A stretch of DNA of 64,000 nucleotides from Candidatus Peribacter sp. (GTDB taxonomy: Bacteria > Patescibacteriota > Gracilibacteria > Peribacterales > Peribacteraceae). The DNA lies in assembly GCA_018652955.1 (NCBI GenBank), contig JABIBA010000013.1:228253-292252 (forward strand), read 5' to 3'. The number at the start of each line of letters is the position of its first letter. The stretch's first letter is position 1. The position numbers and the translations under genes were made by a program. This document shows positions 56,301-64,000 of the stretch, one piece after another. The notes under the pieces were generated by a model. The model made no database searches and was not told the DNA's origin. It saw nothing but the letters and a program-made list of their open reading frames with translations.

Positions 56301-57089
56301 ACGGTGAAGGCAACAGAGTCAGGAAAACTTAGCCTCGATAAAAAAACACAGATCTATTCTGACTTGATTAACAAGAACAAAATTCCTTATCAAAGCCTTA
56401 TCAAGGCTGGTGCAGATCCAAAAGCTCTCATAAAAGCTGGAGTTAGTCCGGCAGAGGTAGCGCTTCATACGCCGAAGCCAGCACCTGCTAAACCTGCTGC
56501 ATCAAAACCTGCAGCTACTAAACCTGCTGCGAAGCCACCAGCTCCTACTAAGCCTATTCCTGCTAAACCTGCTGCACCAAAACCAGCTTCAACTGCTGCA
56601 CCAAAGATTACTATTGCGCAATTGCAGAAGGAGCGAGGTGCGATAGAGAAGTCTATTACTGAAACAGTAGCAGAAGTGCGCCCTGCTAAAGGGCAAGCTC
56701 GAGCGAAGCTCCTTGCGAAGCTAGAGGCGGATTTCGAGGCACAGGCTAAGAACTTGGAGTCGCAAGTAGCACTGGATCCGAAATTGGATGCTAAGTTAGC
56801 TCCTCGTATCGCAGAGGCACGAGCCATGTCTGGAAAAATGGGTAAGCAATTAGCTTCACTTAAGAGCAGAATGTCTAAAAATGCTGCTTCTCAAAGTCCA
56901 AAAGGCCGTAAAGATAAGGTTTCGTCAAGGCAAAAAGGTACTGGTGATACAAGTGTTTCACCAGGTACGCCTGGAGCTGTGCATGAAAACAGGTCAGGAA
57001 CGGATACTGTGGTAGATCTACAAAACCCAAAAAATCAGGTCGGAAAACGTAAAAAAGGAGGCGGTGCTAACGTAAAGGTGGTTAAGTAA
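53352..57089 (+). CDS. Giant hypothetical membrane protein, 1245 residues
   Basis: Unrecognised. N-terminal soluble helical part; two adjacent hydrophobic helices near 178-225 (VVTGAALVAGLVWLF, LLIAGGVVLASIFGLKLF); a further one near 385-405 (HPIIAIFALGGAVIGIRKAI); another near 710-730 (GVMHTALFALSAGTLGLLK). Between them are large soluble domains. The C-terminal quarter has helical repeats (LIKAGADPKALIKAGVSPAEV), a Pro/Ala/Lys linker at about 1035-1085 (KPAAPKPASTAAPKIT), a coiled coil and a basic Gly/Lys tail (KGRKDKVSSRQKG). No cleavable signal. It may be an inner-membrane scaffold; no enzymatic motif found. Confidence 0.7.
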   Translation: MAPSAIDLLKSKLKIGLAVPDATLKHQKLLDAIKEGTPGFDTPVHRQSRVDRARLAIQFMKHDEIRTAGIQVIDEAIAKVAADKAKANKEKLTPGKTAAEKTVIDNNIAALEAEKLEYIGARKEAEAAVQAAKAAAAKPTPKKPVTKPGIVGTLAGVTDAVLPKEMSEKMSKEAKALAAVVTGAALVAGLVWLFNRGKDKAKSAGKTLLIAGGVVLASIFGLKLFADLRKFGSINKMIDAKLKERQAKKEPWIKFGLTEDDYKKADDIYHEEGEAGNDKIRAFFGLAPGATNIKYEAYMEFIRGKYETVEKNGITYARAEVALQNYEDNIGTAVKELARWVKDNYVKVAVGTYIASRLGILRAILSGAGTIASKAGQLANAMRKFGWKHPIIAIFALGGAVIGIRKAISAGKDVMLPENLPMFSTAVAAKKPVSHGPLDVSLAGPLDTLSKSVEELGVITGDFATWVGTEFMDFVNYIDKKAPESFRNSDPEIIISRNMACIDALRDYLDRRKGNAPTARKKVNAGKGADYTTAIALLDAYESSFILHRCENVTTNKEPQEAYKKLEGALAKVQLLVTTEGDVVYWQPADKSEVRRALCVHPSVTDKDKLLELSKRLFHGEGDDVYVVNRVKEELGKQLGKNMDKLEGFPLGSKGFAMIIGNFLYFIEFDLSKGFIDWENMNNWARAPLSIMFSEDGKDRDWREWSADVGIGVMHTALFALSAGTLGLLKQAAIGGGPLPGRGKFKTLKKIAVNITPGVSHANVIKNTYRTYFDFKMMYHFPIRGRGFNNVFQESGLRPEWIRSIENSGNGYLARWKLRRIAKKANIRVKAARTAQQLRTTLRNGFVTRLNLSNANGQIGADGDSMYDNVRDAFAPGADAETDTVAEGLETEEDNARVETYKQMLDQGRSVTEMVKNGAHVGDLLKADADPDETLKAVQGLADEDLRAEGLDALKAAGVDTTPKPVAPKPAAKPTFTEQQIKDTVKATESGKLSLDKKTQIYSDLINKNKIPYQSLIKAGADPKALIKAGVSPAEVALHTPKPAPAKPAASKPAATKPAAKPPAPTKPIPAKPAAPKPASTAAPKITIAQLQKERGAIEKSITETVAEVRPAKGQARAKLLAKLEADFEAQAKNLESQVALDPKLDAKLAPRIAEARAMSGKMGKQLASLKSRMSKNAASQSPKGRKDKVSSRQKGTGDTSVSPGTPGAVHENRSGTDTVVDLQNPKNQVGKRKKGGGANVKVVK

Positions 57090-57110
57090 TACTGTCTTGA
57101 AACGGCTATT

Positions 57111-57121
57111 TCTGCTATAAT
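57111..57121 (+). promoter_or_regulatory. Extended -10 box before the third giant gene
   Basis: TCTGCTATAAT, identical to the box at 51984-51994, with similar flanks (GGCT upstream, TAGA downstream). It leaves about 24 nt to ATG 57146, so this gene may have its own start of transcription. Confidence 0.5.
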
Positions 57122-57145
57122 TACTAGATTTAAACGTATCTAATT

Positions 57146-60013
57146 ATGGCAGAAAATACATCTAATAATCGGGATTCCTCCCAAGCTTCTCCAGAGAAGG
57201 TGAAGATGGATAAACTGTATGACGAGTACATAGACAATCTTGCTGAATTTGCTAAATCGACAGATAAAAAAGAGGAGTTGCTGATAGGTATTCTTGCAGG
57301 ATTTGAAAATAAGCCAGTGGATCTAGACTCGACATCTGGAAAGGGGAAAAGCTTTTTATCTGCTCAACGCAAGCTACTTGAGGAAGAGCAGAACAACTTT
57401 AATGACGCAGTGGGTAATCTTACACTTGGGCTGACGGCTAATGAAAAAAAGAACCTGTTGAGCATCGTTCAGTTTCCGAAGAAGGCACATGCATTTAACA
57501 AGATGGTATCGTTCTTCAGCGAGTTTGATTTAAAGGGAACAAGTGCGACTCCTCTTTCGAAACATGCACCGGCATCATTACTGGAAGCACAGGCGAGACA
57601 TAATACTGACTATTCAAAGATTACAAGAATGTTTGAGAGCAGTAAGAATGGAGCTTCTTTTAGTAAAGAAGAGTGGGAAAAGGTAACTATAATGGCTGCT
57701 GAATTCAAAGCATTCGATGAGCCTTTCCAGGCACACATAAAAGACGTGATGCGTTATGATGATGAGCAGACAAAGAAGTACGTTCTAAAGAACCCCCCTT
57801 TATTTGATCTGAAAACAAAGGAGGCAAATATGGATTTACTTGAAGTAATTGGATTTGAAGATGTATTAAAACCAGAGCAGTTTCAGAAGATGATGGAGGA
57901 CATTTCTTCTCCACTTCCTCAGATTGCTAACCTCTCAAAGAAATCGAGTGCTCAAAAAAATGCGATCGAAGCCTATCGCGTTCGTGTGATGAATGATCTT
58001 GCTGACCATAAGTCAGCTTATGATTATCAGATATATCTAGCCAATGCTAATGGGAAAAATTCTTTAAGTGCAGAGGATAGAGAAAACTTTAGAACAGCTA
58101 CAGTGCGAGCGCTCATGCAGCGTGCTCAGTATGAGCAGTATCTTCAAGCTCCAGATGACAAGAAGTTGGGTATCCATTGGCTTAAGTCCACATTAAACAT
58201 GATGCTCATTGAAGGAGTAGAAGAATTTGTAGAGGGAATACATGATACAAAAATGCTCCACATTTCTAATGCAAGACTTCTGGAGTCATTTGGCAGAATG
58301 TCACCTGTTATGCAGCAGACAGTTCTTAAGACTCTAGGGTCACACTTAGCTAAAGATGGAGTGGTCTTTGTAGAAGGATTAAATGCTCTTTCAGAGAAGC
58401 AGCTTGGGTCACTTCTTAAGACATTAAATAAAAACCTTCCCCCAGAGGGGCGGTATACGATTAGTGAAAAGTTGAATAAAGTGCAGATGCGTCAGCTTGC
58501 TCAGAAAATGCTAAAGGTGCCGAGAGGTAGCTCAAAGTTTGTTAAAGAAATTGCGGATTTCTCCGAGCTTTCACCTGAGGTGCGTAAGCAACTGTTGAAC
58601 GGGTGGAAAAGCATCGAAAAAGAATTGATTAGAAACAAGGTGCCGCCAGCACGTATTGCAGAAATCCGTAAAAATCTTAAAGCACTACAGAAAAAAGGAT
58701 TCTTCAGAGATACATTAGAAATGGCACGCAACCCAGTGACTGTCATGATCTTCGCGATCTATATCTCTGAACATCCAAACAACATTCAGGCAGCACTTAA
58801 CTGGGCTGGGTTTATTGGAATTAGTAAAACAATAAGTGGCGGTTCAGGTCTTCTTACCAAGTCAAAATTTCTCAATAAGAGATTTCCACGGATTAAAGGA
58901 ATAAATCATCCTATTATACAGTTTCTTGTTGTAATGGGAGTACTAATGGGACTTGGGAAAAAAATAAATGAAACAACAAGTTATATAGATGAACGCTTCC
59001 CTGATAGTCAGTTTAAGGAAGGGGTATATGCAACGTTTGGAGCCTTGGAAATGCCGGGGCGTATGATTGGAGATATTGGTAGAACTATCGGCTGGAACAG
59101 GAGTGATAATTTTAAGAGCTGGTCAGAGTACTTAACAGAAGAGAAGACAGCGGATGGATGGACACCGGAACGTGCTTTTTATAGAGGACGCAAAGATTGG
59201 AATACTGCTCTCGATGGTCAAGTTAAGCTGCATCCACACAACAAAGAAGGAGTAGCTAGGCTTGAGGCAGATAGAATTAATAAAGATTGGGGATTGCGTC
59301 AGAATGTGGATCTCGTTGGAAAGATAGCTACGCTAGATATCTATCGTGAAGATTTTCTTCAGCTCTATTCAGAAATGAAGGCAGAAGATGACAATCTTCC
59401 ACTTACTGTAGAACAGTTTCGTGCATCCCTAGAAGCAGGAGAAGAGGCAGCAATAGCGGATACTAAAGATATAGGAGGACAGGATAGAAATGATCAGTAT
59501 ATTGCTAGGCTCTTCGATGGCACAGTTACACTCACGGGGTATGAAGAGGACAAGCAGGAAACATTAGGCAACCTTCACACTGCTTTTACGTTTATGGAGA
59601 GGGGTAATATGAAAAGTCCTTCCGAAGAAGCATTACAAAAGATAGCCAGTGGGAAGCAAAAACCTACCTCTTTACGAGATACAGAGAGGTTGCGTATGTT
59701 TTGGGATACGTACACAGGTCAACTCAAACATGTTGCGACTATGGTGAGCTTGTTTAAGCACCTTACACTTCCAGATAGCAAAGGAGTGGAGCACCAAATG
59801 TACGACCGTCACACATGGCTTGGCAATGGAACAAAGGAGCAAAACAAAGTGTTTACAAAACGTATAGTTGATGGACAGATGAGCCACATCTTACTGATGC
59901 TGAAACTCGAAAGGCTTGCTCCATATTCACTCAATACTAAAGCCACAGAAGAGCTAACTCGGTTAGGGGGTAAAAAACCAAAGCCTTCTATTCCTATTCA
60001 AGAACTTCCTTAG
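57146..60013 (+). CDS. Giant hypothetical membrane protein, 955 residues
   Basis: Unrecognised. Mostly helical and soluble, with two hydrophobic stretches: NPVTVMIFAIYISEHP with ALNWAGFIGISKTI near 527-560, and INHPIIQFLVVMGVLMGLGKKI near 585-606. The second resembles HPIIAIFALGGAVIGIRKAI of the preceding gene, at a similar place after a helical stretch. The N-terminus (MAENTSNNRDSSQASPEKVK) is disordered and similar in style to the next gene. No signal peptide, active-site motif or known domain. The next gene starts 2 nt after its stop. Confidence 0.7.
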   Translation: MAENTSNNRDSSQASPEKVKMDKLYDEYIDNLAEFAKSTDKKEELLIGILAGFENKPVDLDSTSGKGKSFLSAQRKLLEEEQNNFNDAVGNLTLGLTANEKKNLLSIVQFPKKAHAFNKMVSFFSEFDLKGTSATPLSKHAPASLLEAQARHNTDYSKITRMFESSKNGASFSKEEWEKVTIMAAEFKAFDEPFQAHIKDVMRYDDEQTKKYVLKNPPLFDLKTKEANMDLLEVIGFEDVLKPEQFQKMMEDISSPLPQIANLSKKSSAQKNAIEAYRVRVMNDLADHKSAYDYQIYLANANGKNSLSAEDRENFRTATVRALMQRAQYEQYLQAPDDKKLGIHWLKSTLNMMLIEGVEEFVEGIHDTKMLHISNARLLESFGRMSPVMQQTVLKTLGSHLAKDGVVFVEGLNALSEKQLGSLLKTLNKNLPPEGRYTISEKLNKVQMRQLAQKMLKVPRGSSKFVKEIADFSELSPEVRKQLLNGWKSIEKELIRNKVPPARIAEIRKNLKALQKKGFFRDTLEMARNPVTVMIFAIYISEHPNNIQAALNWAGFIGISKTISGGSGLLTKSKFLNKRFPRIKGINHPIIQFLVVMGVLMGLGKKINETTSYIDERFPDSQFKEGVYATFGALEMPGRMIGDIGRTIGWNRSDNFKSWSEYLTEEKTADGWTPERAFYRGRKDWNTALDGQVKLHPHNKEGVARLEADRINKDWGLRQNVDLVGKIATLDIYREDFLQLYSEMKAEDDNLPLTVEQFRASLEAGEEAAIADTKDIGGQDRNDQYIARLFDGTVTLTGYEEDKQETLGNLHTAFTFMERGNMKSPSEEALQKIASGKQKPTSLRDTERLRMFWDTYTGQLKHVATMVSLFKHLTLPDSKGVEHQMYDRHTWLGNGTKEQNKVFTKRIVDGQMSHILLMLKLERLAPYSLNTKATEELTRLGGKKPKPSIPIQELP

Positions 60014-60015
60014 TC

Positions 60016-63000
60016 ATGGCCGAAAAACAATCCAGTAACGGCGGATCAAATAATACAGATAACCTGAGAAAGAATCCTTCTGCATCTGAAATTACGAATA
60101 AAGATATCTCTACTGCACGTCTACGTATTGGAACATTCGAGGAAGATAAGGGTCCTACTAGCGTATCGAAATTAGAAGGCCAGACTAGTACCGCAAAGCA
60201 TAATGTAACGGTCATCGGTACATATAATCATTTAATGGGTAATGAAGATCGTTTGGATGCACTCAAGCTTATAAAGGAATCAGGACAGGAGACTAAGGTG
60301 ATATACCTTCAGGAGAGTGCTTCTATGAGAGAAATGATGGCAAGGGATATGCATTCGTACATGAAGGTTATTGAGCTCTATCATGAGGTAAATGCTCTTG
60401 CTACTAGTGAAGGCGTGCCACTCTCAAAAGATCAGGAAAAGCTGAGAGGTCAGACTCGTAATCATTTTGCAGCGGTAAATAGTGCAAGTGAGGAGTTTAC
60501 GTCAGCACAAAAAAGAATCATCGCTATTCTCAAAGAGAATACCAAGCTTAAAAAAAGCACAGATGCCGGAGCGCCCGCAAGACGAGAGCAGCTTAAGGAT
60601 GCTTACAAAATAGCTCAGCAAAATCGCATAGAAGCAGATAAAAAACTCGATGCACTTCTCAGTTGCAGGTCAGATGTACCCGGAGGTAGCCCAGAAGGAA
60701 TAATGCCTGCAGGAAAACTGACACTTTCTCTTCTTACAAGTTTGAATGAGTTGTACAAGCGTAAGATGGACACTCTCAGTAAGACAGGGGACCGGTTGCG
60801 CAAACTGTCTCAGGAAAACCAGAATGACATTGCCAATAAAGATCCTCTAAATCGTCGAGATGCATTCAGAGAATTACAGGAGAAGATGCAGGTGAGCCTC
60901 CAGAAGTATTTACGTTTGAGCGGCCTGATGGGACGTCACCATGCAGATCGTGCGAAGCTAGGAACAATTAAGAAAATATTTGGAGAGCAAATGGATACTA
61001 GAGATATAGATGGAGTAGCAAAAACAACAGTCGACCCTGAGCGTAAGGAGCAAATGGAGGCTATGCTAAACGAACGTGCAGATGCATCGTTGCAGAATAT
61101 CTCTACGCATCTAAGTATTACAAAAAAAGAAGCTGTTACTAGGGCAAGTGCCGAAGATCAGTTTGTAGCAAACCTTGCTGAGAGACTTGCACATTTACAT
61201 TCGGCACAGTTTCCGCCAAACCTTGCTGGGATGAAGTTAATACGTAGTGCGATAAAAGGAAGGTATCGCGACAACGTGTATGCTGTTATCGGATGGCCTA
61301 TTATTGGCGGCGAGCCTGCTCCATTTACTTCGCTTCATCCAGATCTACAGCGAGATATCTCTAGAAAGCTTCAAAGCATTCGTTTGAAATATGAGAACTT
61401 TGTCGCAGCAGACGAAATGGGCAACTTGGAAGAGTCTCTTGCTGCTACCAGAGAAATTTTGTTTAGAATAAAAGGAAAACGAGCAGGTTGGAGCAATAGA
61501 GAATTGTATGCTGTTGGGTCAGTACGCTCAAGTGGAAAACGCATTACCCTTGCGGACGTAGAGGCATCGGGGGAAGACCCAAGACACACACGCATTTTGG
61601 TACAAACTGCTTTTGAACAATTGCGAAATGACTGGGATGGATATCACACATTACGATCGCAGCTTCTGGCTGAAGTACATGAAGTGATTGGTTTGCACTT
61701 TGAATTAAAGGGAGAAGAGAATATGCATGACTTTGAAATGAAAGAGGCAGGCGACTTGATGGATAATGCTATTCAGTTTGGAATTGCGGGATACTTCATT
61801 AAACGAGGTCTTTCTCCAAAAACTCAAGAAAGTCAGCAGCTAGCAAAGGTTATGCGTGGCAAGTGGAGAACTGCTATGAGAGCAGAGCGTAATTTAGCAT
61901 CTACATCGAAGTTTGCGAGAATTAAAGGTCTCTTCCAGTGGATTCGCTCTGGTAGAAATGCAAAATATATTTCAGAATTACTGAAGAGATCTGGATTTAA
62001 TCCAGCTCAAGTTTCTCAGCTAAAAGGGGCTAAGTCTGCGACAGAATTTATGAAGAATTTGAAAAATGTTGCGAAGCAAGGAGGAAAAAGTGGAGATGAA
62101 GCTACTGCAATAATGCGCGCTGTAATGAAAGGAGATGCAGCCGGTGCAAAGGCTGGACTAAATACAACAAAAGCTGCTGCTAAAAGCAGTTCTCGACTTG
62201 GAAAATTTACGGGTCGTGCAGTTCCTTTGCTTATTGCTGCGTACTACCTATACGAGATAACACAGAAATTTGGTGAGGCAACAGAAGAAAATGATCGTGG
62301 CAAAGATGTCATGGAAGCTATGGGAAAAGATATGGAAAAGGCCGGATTCGTAAAAGTAGAAGGCTCGGATTATGTCTATAAACACAAGGAAACCAATACA
62401 AAGGTAAGCCTAAAAACCATACAAGAAGGTTTTGACCATAATGTGAATACTAAATACCTTGAGGCTGCAGGTCTTGGAGTAGGTCTTGCTATTTTAGGGT
62501 TGTCTTTTGCTGTTGGAGGTCCGTTGGGAGTAGTGATTGCTATTGGAGGAGTTATTATTGAGGTAGTTATCGAATGGGCTATTGGTGAGTGGCAAGATGT
62601 AGATACCCGTGACCTTCTTGCAGATATTCCACCATGGCTAATCGTCCCCTTTGATGTTCTTGCTTCAGTGAACAAAGATCGCGATGCCTTTGCGGCGTTA
62701 CATGAAATATCTTCTGGGATTAATTTAACTGATGGTATTGAACGTGCCACCTTTAGCAAAAGGTCTCCAGAAGAATTTGATAAAATTCGAGATAAGGCAC
62801 TCTTTAGTGTCGCGATGAGTGACTTGCGTACACAGGCACCCACTGTATTAAGAGAACTTTTTGCCGCAGGCAAAAAGAATGATGTGGAGTTTGTAAATCA
62901 GTTCTTTGAAGCAGACTTCCGCAAAGTCATTGTGCCTGCATTCTACAAAGCACTGCGTCATGAAATGATAGAAACTAATCTTGAGGGATTTAACACAAGC

Positions 63001-64000
63001 AATCTGCATAGCAGGATAAAAGCTAGAGACCTCCTAACAAAGAAAACACCAAAAACTCTTATTACACGTTCCATGCGTAATGTTATGGTTCTCTATCTTG
63101 CCAACCTTAAAGAGCAGCGGTTTGTTGGTGCCTACCAAATGAAAAAGGATGCAGAGAGGATCCTTGCTTTGCAAGCAAGGCCCATGGAGCAGTTGAGAAT
63201 AGATCTATATACGAAACAAGATCAAATAGCTGCCTTACATAAGGACGAAGCTTCAAAAGATGATATAGGAAAAGCAAATGCCGAATTAGAGGTTATTTCT
63301 ACGAAGATAAATATATTAGATAGAGAACTTACTACGTATCGTGAAGCTGTAGTAGCTGCGAATAGTCTTCTTACGCGCATGGGAGAAGATAAATTATTTG
63401 GTGTAAAACTTTCTGAACTCGACCCAGAAAAATTGAGCACTCATAATTCAAGAGCAATGACGATACTCTTAAAGCTTGGTGATAATGAACGATCAAAAAT
63501 TCGAACACCTGGTCGAACAAAAAGCATTGCAACGGACTACCTCAGCGATGTTGATAGGGCTCTGTGGAAGAAGATGGATATCGTCAATCCTACAAAAGAT
63601 GGACCAGTAAAAGGATCATTCTCCTTTACCTCCGCTGCTGAGCGTAAAAATGCGTATGGGTATCTAACCGGAGACCCTGTACTTGGATGGGAGGTTGGGA
63701 AGCTGTATGCCATGGATCCTAAAACACCAGGATATAAAAAAGTATCTTCTGGTACAGAGTACGCTGTTGCCAGTTTGGCATTTGCATCTGCTGGTGTTGG
63801 TGAGAAGAAGCATAGGCAAGAGCTCTTCTCTCGTGCGTATGGAAATCTTACGTCAGCTGAAAGGAGCGCAAACCCTACGAGAGCTGAGCAGATTGAAAAG
63901 TGGTACGTGAAGGGTCTTCCTGCGGGGTACTCTAGAGAGCGTGTTACCCAAGCTGCTGAAAACTTCTTCCGTATACGTGGGGATGAATCCTTTAGACGAA
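60016..64000 (+). CDS. Giant hypothetical membrane protein, 3' part outside window
   Basis: Unrecognised; at least 1328 codons, open to the window end. I translated it from ATG at 60016 (MAEKQSSNGGSNNTDNLRKN). Long helical and coiled-coil region 1-700, a hydrophobic helix near 730-750 (GRAVPLLIAAYYLYEI), and a glycine-rich pair near 815-858 (AAGLGVGLAILGLSFAVGGP, VVIAIGGVIIEVVIEWAIGE). More soluble domain follows, with a coiled coil near 1070-1120 (LEVISTKINILDRELTTYRE). The 2-nt gap to the previous gene implies co-transcription. Composition and layout match the other two giants. Confidence 0.7.
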   Translation, partial: MAEKQSSNGGSNNTDNLRKNPSASEITNKDISTARLRIGTFEEDKGPTSVSKLEGQTSTAKHNVTVIGTYNHLMGNEDRLDALKLIKESGQETKVIYLQESASMREMMARDMHSYMKVIELYHEVNALATSEGVPLSKDQEKLRGQTRNHFAAVNSASEEFTSAQKRIIAILKENTKLKKSTDAGAPARREQLKDAYKIAQQNRIEADKKLDALLSCRSDVPGGSPEGIMPAGKLTLSLLTSLNELYKRKMDTLSKTGDRLRKLSQENQNDIANKDPLNRRDAFRELQEKMQVSLQKYLRLSGLMGRHHADRAKLGTIKKIFGEQMDTRDIDGVAKTTVDPERKEQMEAMLNERADASLQNISTHLSITKKEAVTRASAEDQFVANLAERLAHLHSAQFPPNLAGMKLIRSAIKGRYRDNVYAVIGWPIIGGEPAPFTSLHPDLQRDISRKLQSIRLKYENFVAADEMGNLEESLAATREILFRIKGKRAGWSNRELYAVGSVRSSGKRITLADVEASGEDPRHTRILVQTAFEQLRNDWDGYHTLRSQLLAEVHEVIGLHFELKGEENMHDFEMKEAGDLMDNAIQFGIAGYFIKRGLSPKTQESQQLAKVMRGKWRTAMRAERNLASTSKFARIKGLFQWIRSGRNAKYISELLKRSGFNPAQVSQLKGAKSATEFMKNLKNVAKQGGKSGDEATAIMRAVMKGDAAGAKAGLNTTKAAAKSSSRLGKFTGRAVPLLIAAYYLYEITQKFGEATEENDRGKDVMEAMGKDMEKAGFVKVEGSDYVYKHKETNTKVSLKTIQEGFDHNVNTKYLEAAGLGVGLAILGLSFAVGGPLGVVIAIGGVIIEVVIEWAIGEWQDVDTRDLLADIPPWLIVPFDVLASVNKDRDAFAALHEISSGINLTDGIERATFSKRSPEEFDKIRDKALFSVAMSDLRTQAPTVLRELFAAGKKNDVEFVNQFFEADFRKVIVPAFYKALRHEMIETNLEGFNTSNLHSRIKARDLLTKKTPKTLITRSMRNVMVLYLANLKEQRFVGAYQMKKDAERILALQARPMEQLRIDLYTKQDQIAALHKDEASKDDIGKANAELEVISTKINILDRELTTYREAVVAANSLLTRMGEDKLFGVKLSELDPEKLSTHNSRAMTILLKLGDNERSKIRTPGRTKSIATDYLSDVDRALWKKMDIVNPTKDGPVKGSFSFTSAAERKNAYGYLTGDPVLGWEVGKLYAMDPKTPGYKKVSSGTEYAVASLAFASAGVGEKKHRQELFSRAYGNLTSAERSANPTRAEQIEKWYVKGLPAGYSRERVTQAAENFFRIRGDESFRR

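Noticed and set aside
1-64000. CRISPR arrays, insertion sequences, rRNA genes, prophage
   Set aside because: I found no regularly spaced repeats, no transposase or phage structural genes and no rRNA-like stretches by reading both strands.
1-64000. Alternative genetic code with TGA as glycine (Gracilibacteria type)
   Set aside because: Several genes end in TGA directly at overlaps with the next start (for example 2357 and 4087), and no conserved protein has in-frame TGA codons.

Overview
This window looks like a piece of a compact bacterial chromosome, most likely from a Patescibacteria (Candidate Phyla Radiation) lineage such as Peregrinibacteria/Peribacteria. That placement is an inference. 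It rests on tightly packed genes with many overlaps, a simple fermentative energy module, FecR/DUF5667-type anti-sigma and DUF3048 proteins, many unrecognised large proteins, and almost no Shine-Dalgarno sequences. TGA works as a stop codon (for example at the end of the flavodoxin gene), so this is not a Gracilibacteria-type recoded genome.

Layout. 1-5 kb: an energy module, with ADP-forming acetyl-CoA synthetase divergent from flavodoxin and a two-gene 2-oxoacid:ferredoxin oxidoreductase. 5-13 kb: glycosyltransferases, trmD, a DsbA-like lipoprotein, WecG-type transferase, phosphoglycerate mutase, UDP-GlcNAc 2-epimerase and an O-antigen ligase/polymerase-like protein. 13-15 kb: three unrecognised minus-strand genes. 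15-23 kb: guaA (long, eukaryote-like form), an ECF sigma factor with a FecR-type partner, efp, the exonuclease-def-gatB operon and nth. 23-30 kb: a double thioredoxin lipoprotein, CcdA, and a scattered folate/thymidylate set (thyA, folA, folE, folK, folB). 30-37.5 kb: minus-strand envelope genes, including a SecD with an embedded parvulin domain preceded by a lipoprotein that resembles the SecD periplasmic domain. 37.5-40.6 kb: rlmD, rlmH and small proteins. 40.6-42.2 kb: a probable 1.5 kb element inserted at the 3' end of tRNA-Glu. 42-47.6 kb: uvrC, glycosyltransferase, ribosomal protein bL25, DUF3048. 47.6-51.9 kb: an ATP-grasp/retropepsin/DUF1704 fusion with a PKD-7TM membrane protein, then a hibernation factor. 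52-64 kb: four very large unrecognised genes in one direction, the last cut by the window end.

How the genes fit together. The oxidoreductase, flavodoxin and acetyl-CoA synthetase suggest ATP from 2-oxoacid oxidation. The DsbA-like protein, tandem thioredoxin, CcdA and Cys-rich envelope proteins suggest extracytoplasmic disulfide chemistry. The sugar genes suggest a surface polysaccharide.

The best candidates for undescribed biology are: (a) the 790-residue ATP-grasp/retropepsin/metallopeptidase fusion with its 7TM partner; (b) the SecD-parvulin fusion with its membrane-less SecD-like lipoprotein; (c) the 12 kb giant-gene cluster; (d) an integrase-less element at tRNA-Glu; (e) a recurrent promoter layout in which a TAnnnT -10 box lies exactly 6 nt before the start codon, implying widespread leaderless transcription.
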